A stretch of DNA of 18,638 bases, taken from NCBI GenBank assembly GCA_014885115.2, contig WKLE02000192.1, positions 30,908-49,545 of the forward strand, given 5' to 3'. The notes under the pieces are model-generated. The model was given only the letters and a program-made list of their open reading frames with translations, did not search any database and had not been told where the DNA came from. Each line of letters opens with the position of its first letter. Position 1 is the first letter of the stretch. This DNA comes from Asterionellopsis glacialis (lineage: Eukaryota; Bacillariophyta; Plagiogrammaphyceae; Rhaphoneidales; Asterionellopsidaceae). Made by a program: the position numbers and the translations under genes. Positions 1 to 10,555 of this stretch are shown here, one piece after another.

Positions 1-1977
1 ACGAGATTGCTGGTTACCTTGCCCCACACAATCATAGGATACAGCTGAATTACACTAACATTGTATCTCACGTCTAGGACTTTCTCGTCACAAGATGACA
101 TGTGCCAGATACGTATTTACATAGTTTACTGCCTTGTAATGCACATACCAATACATCAGGAATCTTGTAAATAACTTGTCTACACACCATTTTTATGCCC
201 TCACTTATTTAAAAATCTATAACAAAAAAATTGCTTTGCCAACTAGTTAGTAAGTATCAGTTATCAGGTAGTCCTAGGGGATTAGGTCAGGTGGGCTATT
301 ATTTTGCACAGCAGTACACACTGTTTGGTATGAAGTTCGAACGATGTGACGCTCTTCCAGGTACGTGGATTCCATCTGTTGCTGTACATGTACTAATATG
401 TTCTTCGCCATAATGTAGTCGTATTTTTTACTTGGAGGGCACTAAACATCATAGGTAGCACAGTAAAGATCGACAGAGAAGATAGAAAGTGGTACTGATT
501 GATACCAGTTTCTTATCTTTTAATGATAATGTAATCGTAGTTTCAACACTCCCACACGCAAATTTTCTGTGTTGTGAGGCACCTTTGTTTGGTAAAAAGG
601 TGATTGTATAAGCCCCTAAAGAAATGAAGTTCATGTCGTATTTCTGATCTACAGAATTCTTACAAGGTTCCACTTTTTACTTTTGATCGTACATTGAACT
701 TGGGTACTAAAATCCTATATAAACCACAAGAAAAGACGTCAAGAGACTACGATTACAGCAACAATTCAACATTATATCCCGAAAATTCAAGGGAAAACAG
801 ATTTACCTAGTTACATCACAAGCTTCCATGGGATTCAGGGATATAGTAAGAGCCGATCAATTAGGAAAGAAATTAAAAACCCGAACACAGATAAATCCAC
901 GGGATAGATCATTACGGTTCATCACGGTGAAAACAGCTACCTGTATCAGGTACAGTACACAATTTTCGAAGTAAAAAATGCCGTTATTCGCGATTGAACT
1001 GTCAAATTTTCTGACCTCCTGAGGGAAATTGGTAGAATGGGTTAAAGTGGTAAACAGATCCGTAAGGAAAGTTTTCTGTAGACTTTATATGAGGATCTAC
1101 GGTTAGGCACAGAAAACAAATCTCATATATGGTCCAGTAGGGTTAAAATGCACCAGTACATCATAAGGTACGTCACAAACTACCTGTACGAACAGTACAG
1201 AAAAATATAAATAGTATATCCTAGTACCAAGCGTACAGTATTCATTTTGTTCTACGGTCTGTCTGTTCCTCACTTCAGTTGGACAACCTACTTGTAGTCC
1301 GGTAGTTTATTCTCCCTGGAGTCACAGAATGACCTCGCCTTCATATTCAAGTGCAGAAAGATATTTGTACAATAAAGGCAGTTCGCTTTCATCGCTAGAA
1401 CACTTTTTAGCTCATGTCTGATCGTGAAAAATAGGATTCCTATTTTTGAATAAATAGAAAGCATTTGATACATAATAAGAAAAAATAGTAGGAATCGCAA
1501 CAACGTCTGTGTATCGGAAAAGTTCATAAAATATCTTTTCCTTGTGACATTCATTTCTATGGACACCCTATTGATCTTCAATTTGCAGTAAAACTGCCTT
1601 ATATCACAGCTCAACCAATCTATATTTGGGATTCTTATCTCTTCGTCTCCAAATAAATCCTAAATTTCGGCTGTTCTCACTTCTACGATCAAGATACTTA
1701 AGAACTTGAGGGGCACGTTGAAGAGCAGAGAGAACAAGCCAGTTTCATTCAGTATCAAAAGTACTGTTGTTCTTCATCACTAAATATAGTCGTGAAGTTG
1801 TTGGGTGCGACACGAAATGCAGTGCAGGCATATAATTTTTCTCATTTTTCTGACAACCGAGTAAGACACACACCAGAAGAATCATAAAAAAAGCTTCGGA
1901 CAAGTGAGAACACCGAGTCAGACAAATTCGCAAAGACACATATTATAAGTCAAATCCCGACATTGAAAGTTAAAGAG
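1..1977. other. Intergenic region upstream of HSF-type gene 1
   Basis: I see no gene here. Open frames are short (up to about 108 codons), overlap on opposite strands and match nothing I recognise. The DNA is A+T-rich with scattered GTAC words, especially 950-1240, where cagtac, ggtacg and ctgtac variants recur. The last 200 bases before 1978 should hold the promoter and 5' leader of HSF-type gene 1. I found no convincing TATA box or clean multi-unit heat-shock element there. Confidence 0.6.
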
Positions 1978-3267
1978 ATGCTATCCAACAGCGGTATATT
2001 GAGCGGGCCGACAACGGTTGTCCCACAGCAAGTTGTTTCACCTAATTTGTTGTCACTTGTCATGGGCACCAGTAACATCTGTGGCAATACTGTCAGTGGG
2101 ATTGCTAATGCTTCTATTGTCGATAACAAGAATCAAAAATTTAACAGCAGCAACAGTAACAACAGGGGGCAACAGCAACTTTGGAATGAATCAGTCTTTG
2201 TACAATCTGTGGGTGAAAACAGAACTAACTTCCCCCGAAGGTTACATGCAATGTTAGAAGAAGCTGATCATAACGGTACCTCGCATGTTGTTTCATGGCA
2301 ACCACATGGTCGGTCATTTCGTGTTCATTATCCTAAAGAGTTTATTGAACACATTATGCCCAAAGTATTTCGTCAATCGAAGTGGTCTTCCTTCCAAAGA
2401 CAATTGAATTTATATGGATTCATGAGGATTACAGATGGTCCCGATAAGGGTGCATACTATCATCCCAAGTTTTTGAGAGGACAACCTGCCAAAAGTGCAC
2501 AAATTGTACGCACACGTATCAAGGGAACCAAGGTACGAATGGCTACACATCCTGATGATAATCCAAACTTTTATAAAATGCCACCATTAGAACCTTCCAA
2601 GCCAAAAACAAATCCTTTACAAACAACCTTGAATAATACCAATGTTGCAGCAGCACTCATTGCGCAAGCGCAACAGCAACAGATTACTCTTCAACAAGCG
2701 CTTGCGCTTCAAAAGGCTATTGCGGAACAACAGTTACCTCAGCAACAAACACAACAGCAAGCTCAGCCACAGATGCAAACACCTTCCAATAATGTGGAAA
2801 ATAATCCCTTGCTTTCAATGCTTACTCATGCTTCATCATTTCATCAACCACAACAAGAGAACAACAGCGCTATCATTACGGATGAATCATCATGCACGAA
2901 TGTAACTACCGATATCGTTTCATCACAAAATAGCAGGGGTAACCTTGTTACTCCTGATGAAGAACAACAACAACATGGTATCTCTGAGGGTAAACAAAAT
3001 TTAGATGATGAAGTGTATGATTTGTTACAAAGTATGTTTCCAAAGAAACAAAACCATACACCAACGACAGTTCCTTCACTTGTACCAAGCGATTGTGTTC
3101 AATCAGAACCACTATTTCAAGACAACAATGGATCATCATCATCTTTCCTTACTAGTTGCATTGCAATGGGTGATTCATCATCAATATTTGAACCAAATGA
3201 TGTGGGTAATTTACCAAAGACAGATCAGAAATGGGGGCAACTATTTGAAAAGTTATTTGAAGTTTGA
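1978..3267 (+). CDS. HSF-type DNA-binding transcription factor 1 (429 aa)
   Basis: This is a probable nuclear transcription factor of the heat-shock-factor fold, a winged helix-turn-helix that binds GAA/TTC arrays. Numbering is from the ATG at 1978; the open frame reaches back to a TTG at 1963, which is not a credible eukaryotic start. The DNA-binding domain spans about residues 84-175, with the recognition helix at 135-148 (KWSSFQRQLNLYGF). A conserved tail follows (RIKGTKVR, then PDD-PNFY-MPP, to about residue 203). Residues 228-265 are a glutamine-rich, probably helical stretch; no clear leucine-heptad HR-A/B trimerisation region is visible. An acidic-hydrophobic motif (DDEVYDLLQSMF, about 343-354) and a C-terminal WGQLFEKLFEV follow; both resemble activator AHA-type motifs and both recur in the paralogue at 7366-8307. 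There is no intron. The HSF-type assignment is firm; a heat-stress role is not shown, since most diatom members have unknown roles. Confidence 0.93.
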   Translation: MLSNSGILSGPTTVVPQQVVSPNLLSLVMGTSNICGNTVSGIANASIVDNKNQKFNSSNSNNRGQQQLWNESVFVQSVGENRTNFPRRLHAMLEEADHNGTSHVVSWQPHGRSFRVHYPKEFIEHIMPKVFRQSKWSSFQRQLNLYGFMRITDGPDKGAYYHPKFLRGQPAKSAQIVRTRIKGTKVRMATHPDDNPNFYKMPPLEPSKPKTNPLQTTLNNTNVAAALIAQAQQQQITLQQALALQKAIAEQQLPQQQTQQQAQPQMQTPSNNVENNPLLSMLTHASSFHQPQQENNSAIITDESSCTNVTTDIVSSQNSRGNLVTPDEEQQQHGISEGKQNLDDEVYDLLQSMFPKKQNHTPTTVPSLVPSDCVQSEPLFQDNNGSSSSFLTSCIAMGDSSSIFEPNDVGNLPKTDQKWGQLFEKLFEV

Positions 3268-3380
3268 TGAATGTCGATTATAGAAAATAGTTTTTGATTA
3301 GGGAGAACTGAACTGGTTCGTTTTCTAGAAAGGTAAAATGTAAGGGAAGAGGCTATGCAAAAGGGAAACTACCAACTCAA

Positions 3381-3480
3381 ACGAAATAGCTAAGGAATGA
3401 TGTGTAAATCAAAACTCCCAAAGCGGCATTGATGGTAGAAGTTTGTTACACATCATCACATCATAGCAAGACTATTTCGT
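3381..3480 (+). other. Two-tier inverted repeat (foldback) 3' of HSF-type gene 1
   Basis: Outer arms acgaaatag (3381-3389) and ctatttcgt (3472-3480) are perfect reverse complements. Inner arms atgatgtgtaa (3397-3407) and ttacacatcat (3446-3456) are also perfect, and the inner stem continues with a 2-nt bulge (caaaact against agtttg). The nested order makes one composite hairpin of about 100 nt. It starts about 115 nt after the stop codon, so it may be a 3' UTR structure, a processing signal, or the remnant of a small inverted-repeat element. Function is inferred only. Confidence 0.5.
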
Positions 3481-5247
3481 GTTTCTACTAGAGATCGAGC
3501 ACTCCCGTTTTAAAAACATTTATAAATCTTAGTTTTTATATTTATTTTGAACTACAGTATTCCTTTCTTTCTTTCTTCCAGCATGATCAAACAATTGCGG
3601 CATCTAACTTGTGTTCTACGACATGCAAAGTCATGTGCACTGTAAAGTAGTGGTGTGCTTTATCAGAAAGCTATGAATATGCGAGACAAGTGGTTTCAAG
3701 ACAGCATTTGGTTTTTAGCTTATATAGTGTTATATTATCTAAAAAATATTCCTACATGGACAGTTCTCATTGCACAAAGACAGAATGTATTTTCACAAGT
3801 AAGAATTCAAGCTAGAAACACACGATTTTGATGTATTTACACAAGGGTGCTTTCATTGAGGATTCTGACAAGCACAAGAAACTTCAAAAATAATGTGACA
3901 AAGAAAATCTTGTTGAAGGACATTCAGTGATGTGGCAATTCTATTATTTTGTTACAAATCATTACACAATTATTATTTTATTAGGATGGAAGTGGTAACC
4001 TTTATCTAATTTTAATTTTATATATTATGTAGCAGCCTAGAGAGAGTCATGTATATAAGGCATTCAAAGTGCAAAATTCCATCTAGGTTTCTAAAACTAA
4101 TGTTATTGTAGGCTTATGGTCCTAGTCGTGAAATTAAAAAGACAGTCACATGTATGAAACACTAAAGTTGTGAATGGACTAGTGTGTAACCAGCTACCAG
4201 GCATAATAGTTAAAGTAATGTATCTCTGTTTCTTCTTTCTAGAACAGGAGTAGTAATAATTAAATAATCTAGAGAGATTAGAATTCACTTTCTGTAGATT
4301 GTCACCCAAGTACGCATTTCCTAGAGAGTATGATGTGGTGGACCTCTGTTAGGTAAGAAAATACAAAAAGATACACGTATGATGGGCATCACCAACAGGA
4401 TAGGCTATAATAATGTGGCTTATGTATTTGCCATGGTAATCGTGAAAGTCAGAAGATGACTCGAATTTGCATATTTATATTTGATTGTAGTTATGCCTAT
4501 TTCTGTCGCAAGACAGTGTCTGGGTTGCAACGTCTGATCGTGAAGAATGAAAAAGTGAGGTACGATCCGCCCATAAAACAGCTTTCGGTATTTTTTCCAT
4601 AGTAACGGATCCACTTCAAAGTGTTATTTAGCATAATTGAGGGATACTCCTTGAATGATACTGTCGATTTATCTTTCGTCGGTTACAGAGAAACTGCAAA
4701 TTCAAGTCGTGGATTTTTACCAAGTTTGTCTTTGTCTCTCGTTCTCAACAACTTAGTACCAGATACAGTAAGAAGTATGTACCATGTGTAGGAGGAATAC
4801 CAAATATATCGGTAATAAACTTGCAAGAGTACGTACCTGTATGTTACCATGATACCGGTAAATCTTTTTGTTAGAGGTACTCCATCTTTTTAGGTGACAA
4901 CTTCAAGCACATGCATGAAGATAGCAAGAAAAAATACATGATTTCTGAAGTTTTGTTATTCCGAGTACCGTATAGGATAAAACTTGAAAAGATGCAATCA
5001 CTTGCAGGAAGCAATCCTAAGTAAGATTGTAATTTCTTCAAGACTATACTAAATAATACTTTGAAGTATCCGACTATACTTGAAGTACTTAAGGAACCGA
5101 TAGATTGTCCGAAGAATCTAGGCAAATTTTCTTCTTTTATTATCGGATCATGTTCTGTCGAATCGATGTTTCATTTATCTTTATATGTACCAAGAAAAGT
5201 ATGGAAGTATCAATATCTAGTAGTATCCAGGTTTTCCACTTATTATA

Positions 5248-5287
5248 ACAGTACTAAATGGAAAATAACAATACTAAATGGAAAATA
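5248..5287. repeat. Tandem repeat, 2 x 20 bp
   Basis: Two adjacent 20-bp copies (5248-5267 and 5268-5287) share the core actaaatggaaaat and differ at one position. This looks like a simple local duplication in intergenic DNA. Confidence 0.75.
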
Positions 5288-7185
5288 AAAGTGAATTTAC
5301 ATAATGTACTCTTGATGCTTGAATCCCGAACATATAGGAAGCTTCCATGATGGTGTAAAACAAAATGTTCAGGAACCTTAGGAATTCTAAAAGGTTCCTA
5401 AAGATACAGTACCATAGACTTGTAAAATTTACGCAGCTTATAATTTGTTACTATCAGCGGTGTTTTTAAGTGAAATTAGATACCAGTTTAACCTTAGAGT
5501 CAATTGAACCTATCGTATGGATTGATTCCCGAATCAATACGAAGAGACGTAGGATTCTACCTAAAGGGAGGTCCTGTGGCAACAAGATTTCTGACTTTGC
5601 TAGCTTTGCCATATAAATGTTCCTACTTCTGAATACCGGTGATATTCATATTCTTCCACAACCCATATATACCATGTTCAACCTAGCATGTAGAATCCAA
5701 TACAAGCTCTACGTGATATAACATTTTGCATAACATAACCCCACATCTAAAATGATACATGTCGGAAAAATTGCATTTTCTCGGTGAAATCATTCAAGGA
5801 CGAAAGAGCCTTTCTCCGGGGCAGGCAATGTTTTTTAATAGAAAGTGGGAACCAATCCTCACGGTGGCGTTCAGCAGCGTCCTACGAAGCAGCAGCATGT
5901 GTCGTGGCTCGAATGTGCGTCAAGCAATAAGTACTCCTGTAACCATTGCAAGGCAGTGCCTACGTTCACCCTAATCTAGGATCAAGTACCGGTCGGCAAC
6001 AGTCGGTGCAGATACGTTCTGTCTGTTCCAGCCGGTAACTGTACAGAAACTGTACGATTATCCGGGAGGTCCTAGAAATCTTTTCTGGTCCCACTTACTA
6101 TAAGTTGACATATACAGGTATATGTACATGCAAACGTACCTGGTATGTATTTTTAGAGCGGTACTCATTGTAACTGTATTAGTATGTAGTAAGTTCCATA
6201 AGTGAGTATGCTGTTTGGAAGGACATGGGTAGCGTTTCTGAACAACAGAAATTCTGCAAATCCGAAAAAAGGTACGAGTATCATTGAGAACCAGGGAATG
6301 CTATAAACCATGTGCGTTTTCTACATATTACCGTATCCATATTATACCCTATAAGGTACAGAGAGAAATTCAGAAGAAACCCTCTTCTTCCTATATATCT
6401 GATCTATAAATGTAGGCAAGAATATATCCTTGGAGAGATACGACTATCCGTGAATACTGGGTGAGTACCGCTTGGAATCGATCGAGGTGTTCTCTATGTT
6501 TTCCGACTACCGTTGCAACATGCGACATACCACATGGTTATCAATGTCAGAAATCTTGAAAATAAAACGTGTTTTAGAGGAAGAGTACTGACAACTTATT
6601 GAACGATACGGTTGTTTCTCAGAAAAATTTGCACCTGACTCGTCGACCTTTTCTTGGTACATGGCAACGGTAGAATACGTGGGGCTAATTGAGTGCCTAT
6701 ATAATAGAGCTAGGATAATACGACGCAGTCTGACAGTTTAAAAGAGAAGCCCTCTTCCTTTTTCTCTATTAGAAAAATTGCATGTAAGTAGATATTTCAA
6801 TTGGCTCGAAATTTCAGAAATCTTGCTTTCTTTTTACGAATAATTATTTTTAGGAATAGGGGATTCTACGGGTTTCTACTTGCTTGTATCTTGGCTCCTC
6901 TATGAAGCAAACCTCTTGAACGCTGATGTGTGGTACTTCCATACATGCGTGTTGGTAAGGAGCAAAAACTGTCGGAAGAGTAAGAGGCCCTTTGAAAGGG
7001 TCGGCGAATTTTGATCCGTAATGTTGAAGCTCAGTTCATCGTAGAATTGAACGTGAAAATAATACTGGAAACTATTTCTCCGAGGTAGGAAAAACAGCAA
7101 TTGCGGTAGTATTTAAAATATAGAACCTTACACCCCTTTAGGTATTTATTCTTTGCTTAATCGTAATTCCGTGTAGATGGCAGTT

Positions 7186-7193
7186 TTCTGGAA
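7186..7193. promoter_or_regulatory. Possible minimal heat-shock element (TTCnnGAA)
   Basis: The sequence TTCtgGAA is a perfect pair of inverted nGAAn units, the minimal arrangement recognised by HSF-type domains. It lies 173 bp upstream of the chosen ATG of HSF-type gene 2. There is no third in-register unit, and such 8-mers occur by chance a few times in a window of this size. It is only a candidate autoregulatory site. Confidence 0.2.
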
Positions 7194-7365
7194 ACAGGAC
7201 AACCACTGTAAGAGAGCATGTAATCGTAGTGCGACAAGAAACACAGTTTTACACTTTTTCACAAAAAGTCTCATAAAAATAATTTTCTTTCCAAACAAAG
7301 TGAAACAAACAAACAAGCAAAACAACTGTTTCTCACCTCCTTCTTTGTTAAATAATATACACAAT

Positions 7366-8307
7366 ATGTTTCATCTACAACCAGAACAATCTCTCCTGAT
7401 TAACGAAGATAACATGATCAAGAACAACTGTGACAGTCTTCCATCAAAGACATCTTCTCTCGTCGTCGATGATGTTGATTCTCGCAAAACATTCCCCTCC
7501 TGTCTTCATACCATGTTGACACAAGCCAACGGTGAAGGGTTTGATGACATTGCCTCTTGGCAACCACACGGACGTTCCTTTCGCATTCATAAGCCCAAAG
7601 AGTTTATGAAGAGTGTCATGCCCAAGATGTTTAAACAAACGAAATGGTCTTCCTTTCAAAGACAATTGAATTTGTACGGATTCAAGCGCATTACGGTCGG
7701 TGCCGATAAGGGAGCGTATTATCACGAAAGCTTTCTACGTGGTAATCCTCAACAAGCCACTACCATTGTTCGTACACGTGTCAAGGGAACCAAGGTCCGC
7801 ATGGCATCGAATCCCGATGACATTCCTAACTTTTACAGCATGCCACCGGTCGATGCCGAACCTGTGATTCGCACACCTCCGATGAATCCCATTAGGATGT
7901 CTTCTAGCAACGGCATGAGTTCCTGCACACCTTCCACCATGTCACTTATTCCTCCTCAAGAACAACAAGAACAATGTAGTAGTGCCATGATTTCCTGTGA
8001 CCTCATGACACAACAACCACAACATCTCAACATGATTACACCACCTGCATCTCGTAATACTTCCATGGATATGTTGAGTCAAACTATTGTTCCAACAGTA
8101 ACCGTATCGCATGAAGAGCAACAAGTCAATGATGATGATTTACGTGATTTGTTACGAGGCATGTTTGGTACTACTTGTGTCGAACAACAACAACAAATGG
8201 AAGACCCATTTCCACTTGAAACACAACTACAGGAGCAACAACAACAATTACAAGTTCCAACAAATGATATTGCATGGGGACATTTACTTGATTCTGTATT
8301 TGATTAA
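7366..8307 (+). CDS. HSF-type DNA-binding transcription factor 2 (313 aa)
   Basis: This is a second HSF-fold transcription factor and a tandem paralogue of the gene at 1978-3267. Numbering is from the ATG at 7366. The frame is open further up to an ATG at 7177, but those extra 63 residues are low in complexity, are encoded partly by a CAAA-rich leader-like stretch, and have no counterpart in the paralogue. The DNA-binding domain is at about 42-130, with the recognition helix at about 93-106 (KWSSFQRQLNLYGF), followed by RVKGTKVRMA and PDD-PNFY-MPP. By my hand alignment, 81 of 119 residues from the F-P start of the domain to MPP match gene 1. The middle is Met/Pro/Ser/Gln-rich and disordered. 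A DDDLRDLLRGMF motif (about 256-267) and terminal WGHLLDSVFD (304-313) mirror gene 1. The glutamine-rich run is shorter than in gene 1 and sits between these two motifs. There is no intron and no visible coiled coil. Confidence 0.93.
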   Translation: MFHLQPEQSLLINEDNMIKNNCDSLPSKTSSLVVDDVDSRKTFPSCLHTMLTQANGEGFDDIASWQPHGRSFRIHKPKEFMKSVMPKMFKQTKWSSFQRQLNLYGFKRITVGADKGAYYHESFLRGNPQQATTIVRTRVKGTKVRMASNPDDIPNFYSMPPVDAEPVIRTPPMNPIRMSSSNGMSSCTPSTMSLIPPQEQQEQCSSAMISCDLMTQQPQHLNMITPPASRNTSMDMLSQTIVPTVTVSHEEQQVNDDDLRDLLRGMFGTTCVEQQQQMEDPFPLETQLQEQQQQLQVPTNDIAWGHLLDSVFD

Positions 8308-8980
8308 CTTTTTTAAAAAAATTATATACATATTAAAATTTGAAAATTTTTTGAAACTTTTATATCTTATTCTACTCTAGTTGTGTACCGTCGTCTAAAG
8401 AAATTTGATTGTACTTGTGATAGTTTCTCTTGAGAGTTCACGCTATGTGTTAGTCCCGGAAGTGTGGTGTTGGTCGATATAGAGATTCAATCAATATAGA
8501 TGGTATCTCCTGGCTAGCTGTCACATCCTGCAGTAGGCTCTCTCCTATGCACAGTGCATAATATTGTTTTTGTGTCTTGACAGACAAATTATCTCAAGAC
8601 AAAGAATAGTCCGGTTGATTACTTTGACATGCAAGAAAATCTTGTCATTCTTCCAATCTGTAGAAAAACAAGGAAAAGCATAATGTCATATTGTAGTCTT
8701 CCCTGGTGTTGATAGTCTAGAGTTTGAGCACTCACAGCATACGTACAGTACGCGACACATCATCATGACATTTTTATACTCTTGTGTACTAAACATTAAT
8801 TTGATTCTCTCCTTTTTATTAAATTATTCTTCGGAGTACTAGTCCCACCTGGTAGTCTACATTACTGTCTGTTCGTACCTTGGTGATTATTGGACTACTT
8901 ATTACATGATGAGTGATACATATTTGTGCAGTTCTTCCGCAACCACTAGATGATGGCATCAAGAGGCACAATATACAGGC

Positions 8981-9064
8981 CTAGACTAGACTAGACTAGA
9001 CTAGACTAGACTAGACTAGACTAGACTAGACTAGACTAGACTAGACTAGACTAGACTAGACTAG
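8981..9064. repeat. Pentanucleotide microsatellite (CTAGA)16 plus CTAG
   Basis: Sixteen uninterrupted CTAGA units are followed by a partial unit, 84 bp in all with no mismatch. Because the unit is five bases long and contains TAG, it closes all three forward frames (and, through CTA, the reverse frames), so it cannot be coding. Its purity suggests recent slippage and probable length polymorphism. Confidence 0.97.
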
Positions 9065-10046
9065 GGGGTGATCGGTGACTATCATGTACTCTACTGTATG
9101 CTTCTGTTTCTTTGGAAAACAATAATTTTCTTGTTTCGTTTGGATAACAAAGAAGCCTGCAAGTTCTTGTGGTGGTGGTGGAGATGGCCTGAGCTAGCTC
9201 TACTGTATATATCGAATGACTGTACTGTACGATACAGTCCAGTCCAGTACAGTACAACATGATCTCTATCTTTGGAGTGTTAAACATCATATTCCACCAG
9301 CTCGACTTGACTCTACTACAGTAGGACTAGTTCGTACGTGTGTATGTCATAATGTGACAATCGAATCCACATAACCAATCTATAGAGCTTGGTATAAACC
9401 TGTACTGTATGGTTAGTTGTATTGGAAATTTCATCACCATAGGATGATGACAAGAGGGAAAAAGGGGAATGCAGTCTACCAAAAACAACAAGAAGAAGAC
9501 GTTATAGGTGGGATATGGGTGGACTCATTTTTGAAAAACAACAAGTGGAAATGATATTCAACTATCTTTATGAAATTCTAAAGAATCAGTACAGTATCGT
9601 ATCGATTAATTACTCATTGTAAAGACATACTGTCTGTAGAGACACACTTTTTAGATTCTCCCCAAAGGCTTAACTGGTACAGTATGTGATTTTGGTTGCG
9701 GGTGTGTTCTGCCCTCAACATTCAGAGGACTATATGTTGCATCAACCTACTGTCTGTCTTTATAGATCCAATGCTACAATACTCCAGATTGCAAACTGAC
9801 TGACTGTTTGCGGAGAGTTGACTCTTTTGCTCCTCCAAAAAGTGAGTGGCATCCTACTTCCATGGAGTTGTTGAATGGTCCTATGTACTATCAATTCCTA
9901 CTGTACTTACTACACCTGTTAAAATCTATAGTCGGTCCTACAGTAGGTTCTCCCTACAGGTGCTGTACGTGTAATCTCTCCCTGTCGTTAGTAATTTAGA
10001 AACGTGCACCAATACCTACCTAGTGGAGGTTCATACCTGCCTGTTA

Positions 10047-10312
10047 CCTGGAATTAAACGTACCTGGTACCTGGTAGGTTCCTGATACCTTGTACCTTAC
10101 AGTCGGTACAGGTAGGACTGAATTGTACATGTATTTACGAGTGCTTTACACTAATTATCGTTTTGTTGGATTCCTACCCTCAAGTTGAAGTTTTCGGCAT
10201 GGCGGCCCAGGTACTCTCGTTCTACAGGCCAACTGGGTAGTCGGTAAGAGTACCTGTATAATATGGACTATACACCAGGTACGCACTGTACCAGGTACGT
10301 ATGGAATGTACC
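10047..10312. repeat. GTAC-saturated patch
   Basis: I count eleven GTAC palindromes in about 265 bp, often inside larger words such as cctggtacctgg, aggtacg and tgtacc. About one would be expected at this base composition. The patch is intergenic, and its function is unknown. Confidence 0.6.
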
Positions 10313-10555
10313 GCCTATGCAGGAATTGAAGCTTCAATTGGGATGCTTCAACCCAAGTTTATTTTCGGATTATCTTTTGACTAGTATGTACAAAATTAGG
10401 TATGCGACATTTAAGGGAGAAAACAGAGTAAGAAATTATGCCTTTTCTATGAATATACCATCCTTTGATGTTGAATTTATCGAATCCCAGACGGTATTCC
10501 CAATACCAAAACAACAGAAATCGTGCCTTTTCACTAAACGGCAAACAAATCGCGA

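Larger units (their letters stand above)
3268..7365. other. 4.1-kb intergenic region between the two HSF-type genes
   Basis: No gene can be supported. The first about 220 bases are probably the 3' UTR of HSF-type gene 1, and the last about 190 bases are probably the 5' leader of gene 2. About 3500-4450 is very A+T-rich and moderately CpG-poor. About 5760-5975 is locally richer in G+C and contains a 71-codon open frame (5759-5974, +) that I do not recognise and do not call. GTAC words cluster at about 5980-6180. A 20-bp tandem pair lies at 5248-5287. Confidence 0.55.

Noticed and set aside
1288..1614. 108-codon minus-strand open frame
   Set aside because: It is Phe/Leu/Lys-rich as expected from A+T-rich random sequence, with no domain pattern.
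1963..1977. Upstream TTG as start of HSF-type gene 1
   Set aside because: This is a eukaryotic gene; the first ATG in frame is at 1978 and nothing supports a TTG start.
3305..3330. Cluster of GAA and TTC units including ttctagaa, as a heat-shock element
   Set aside because: It is downstream of the stop codon of gene 1 and the units are not in one 5-bp register beyond pairs; likely chance.
5759..5974. 71-codon open frame in a slightly G+C-richer patch
   Set aside because: It has no recognisable motif and is short; ordinary chance length for this composition.
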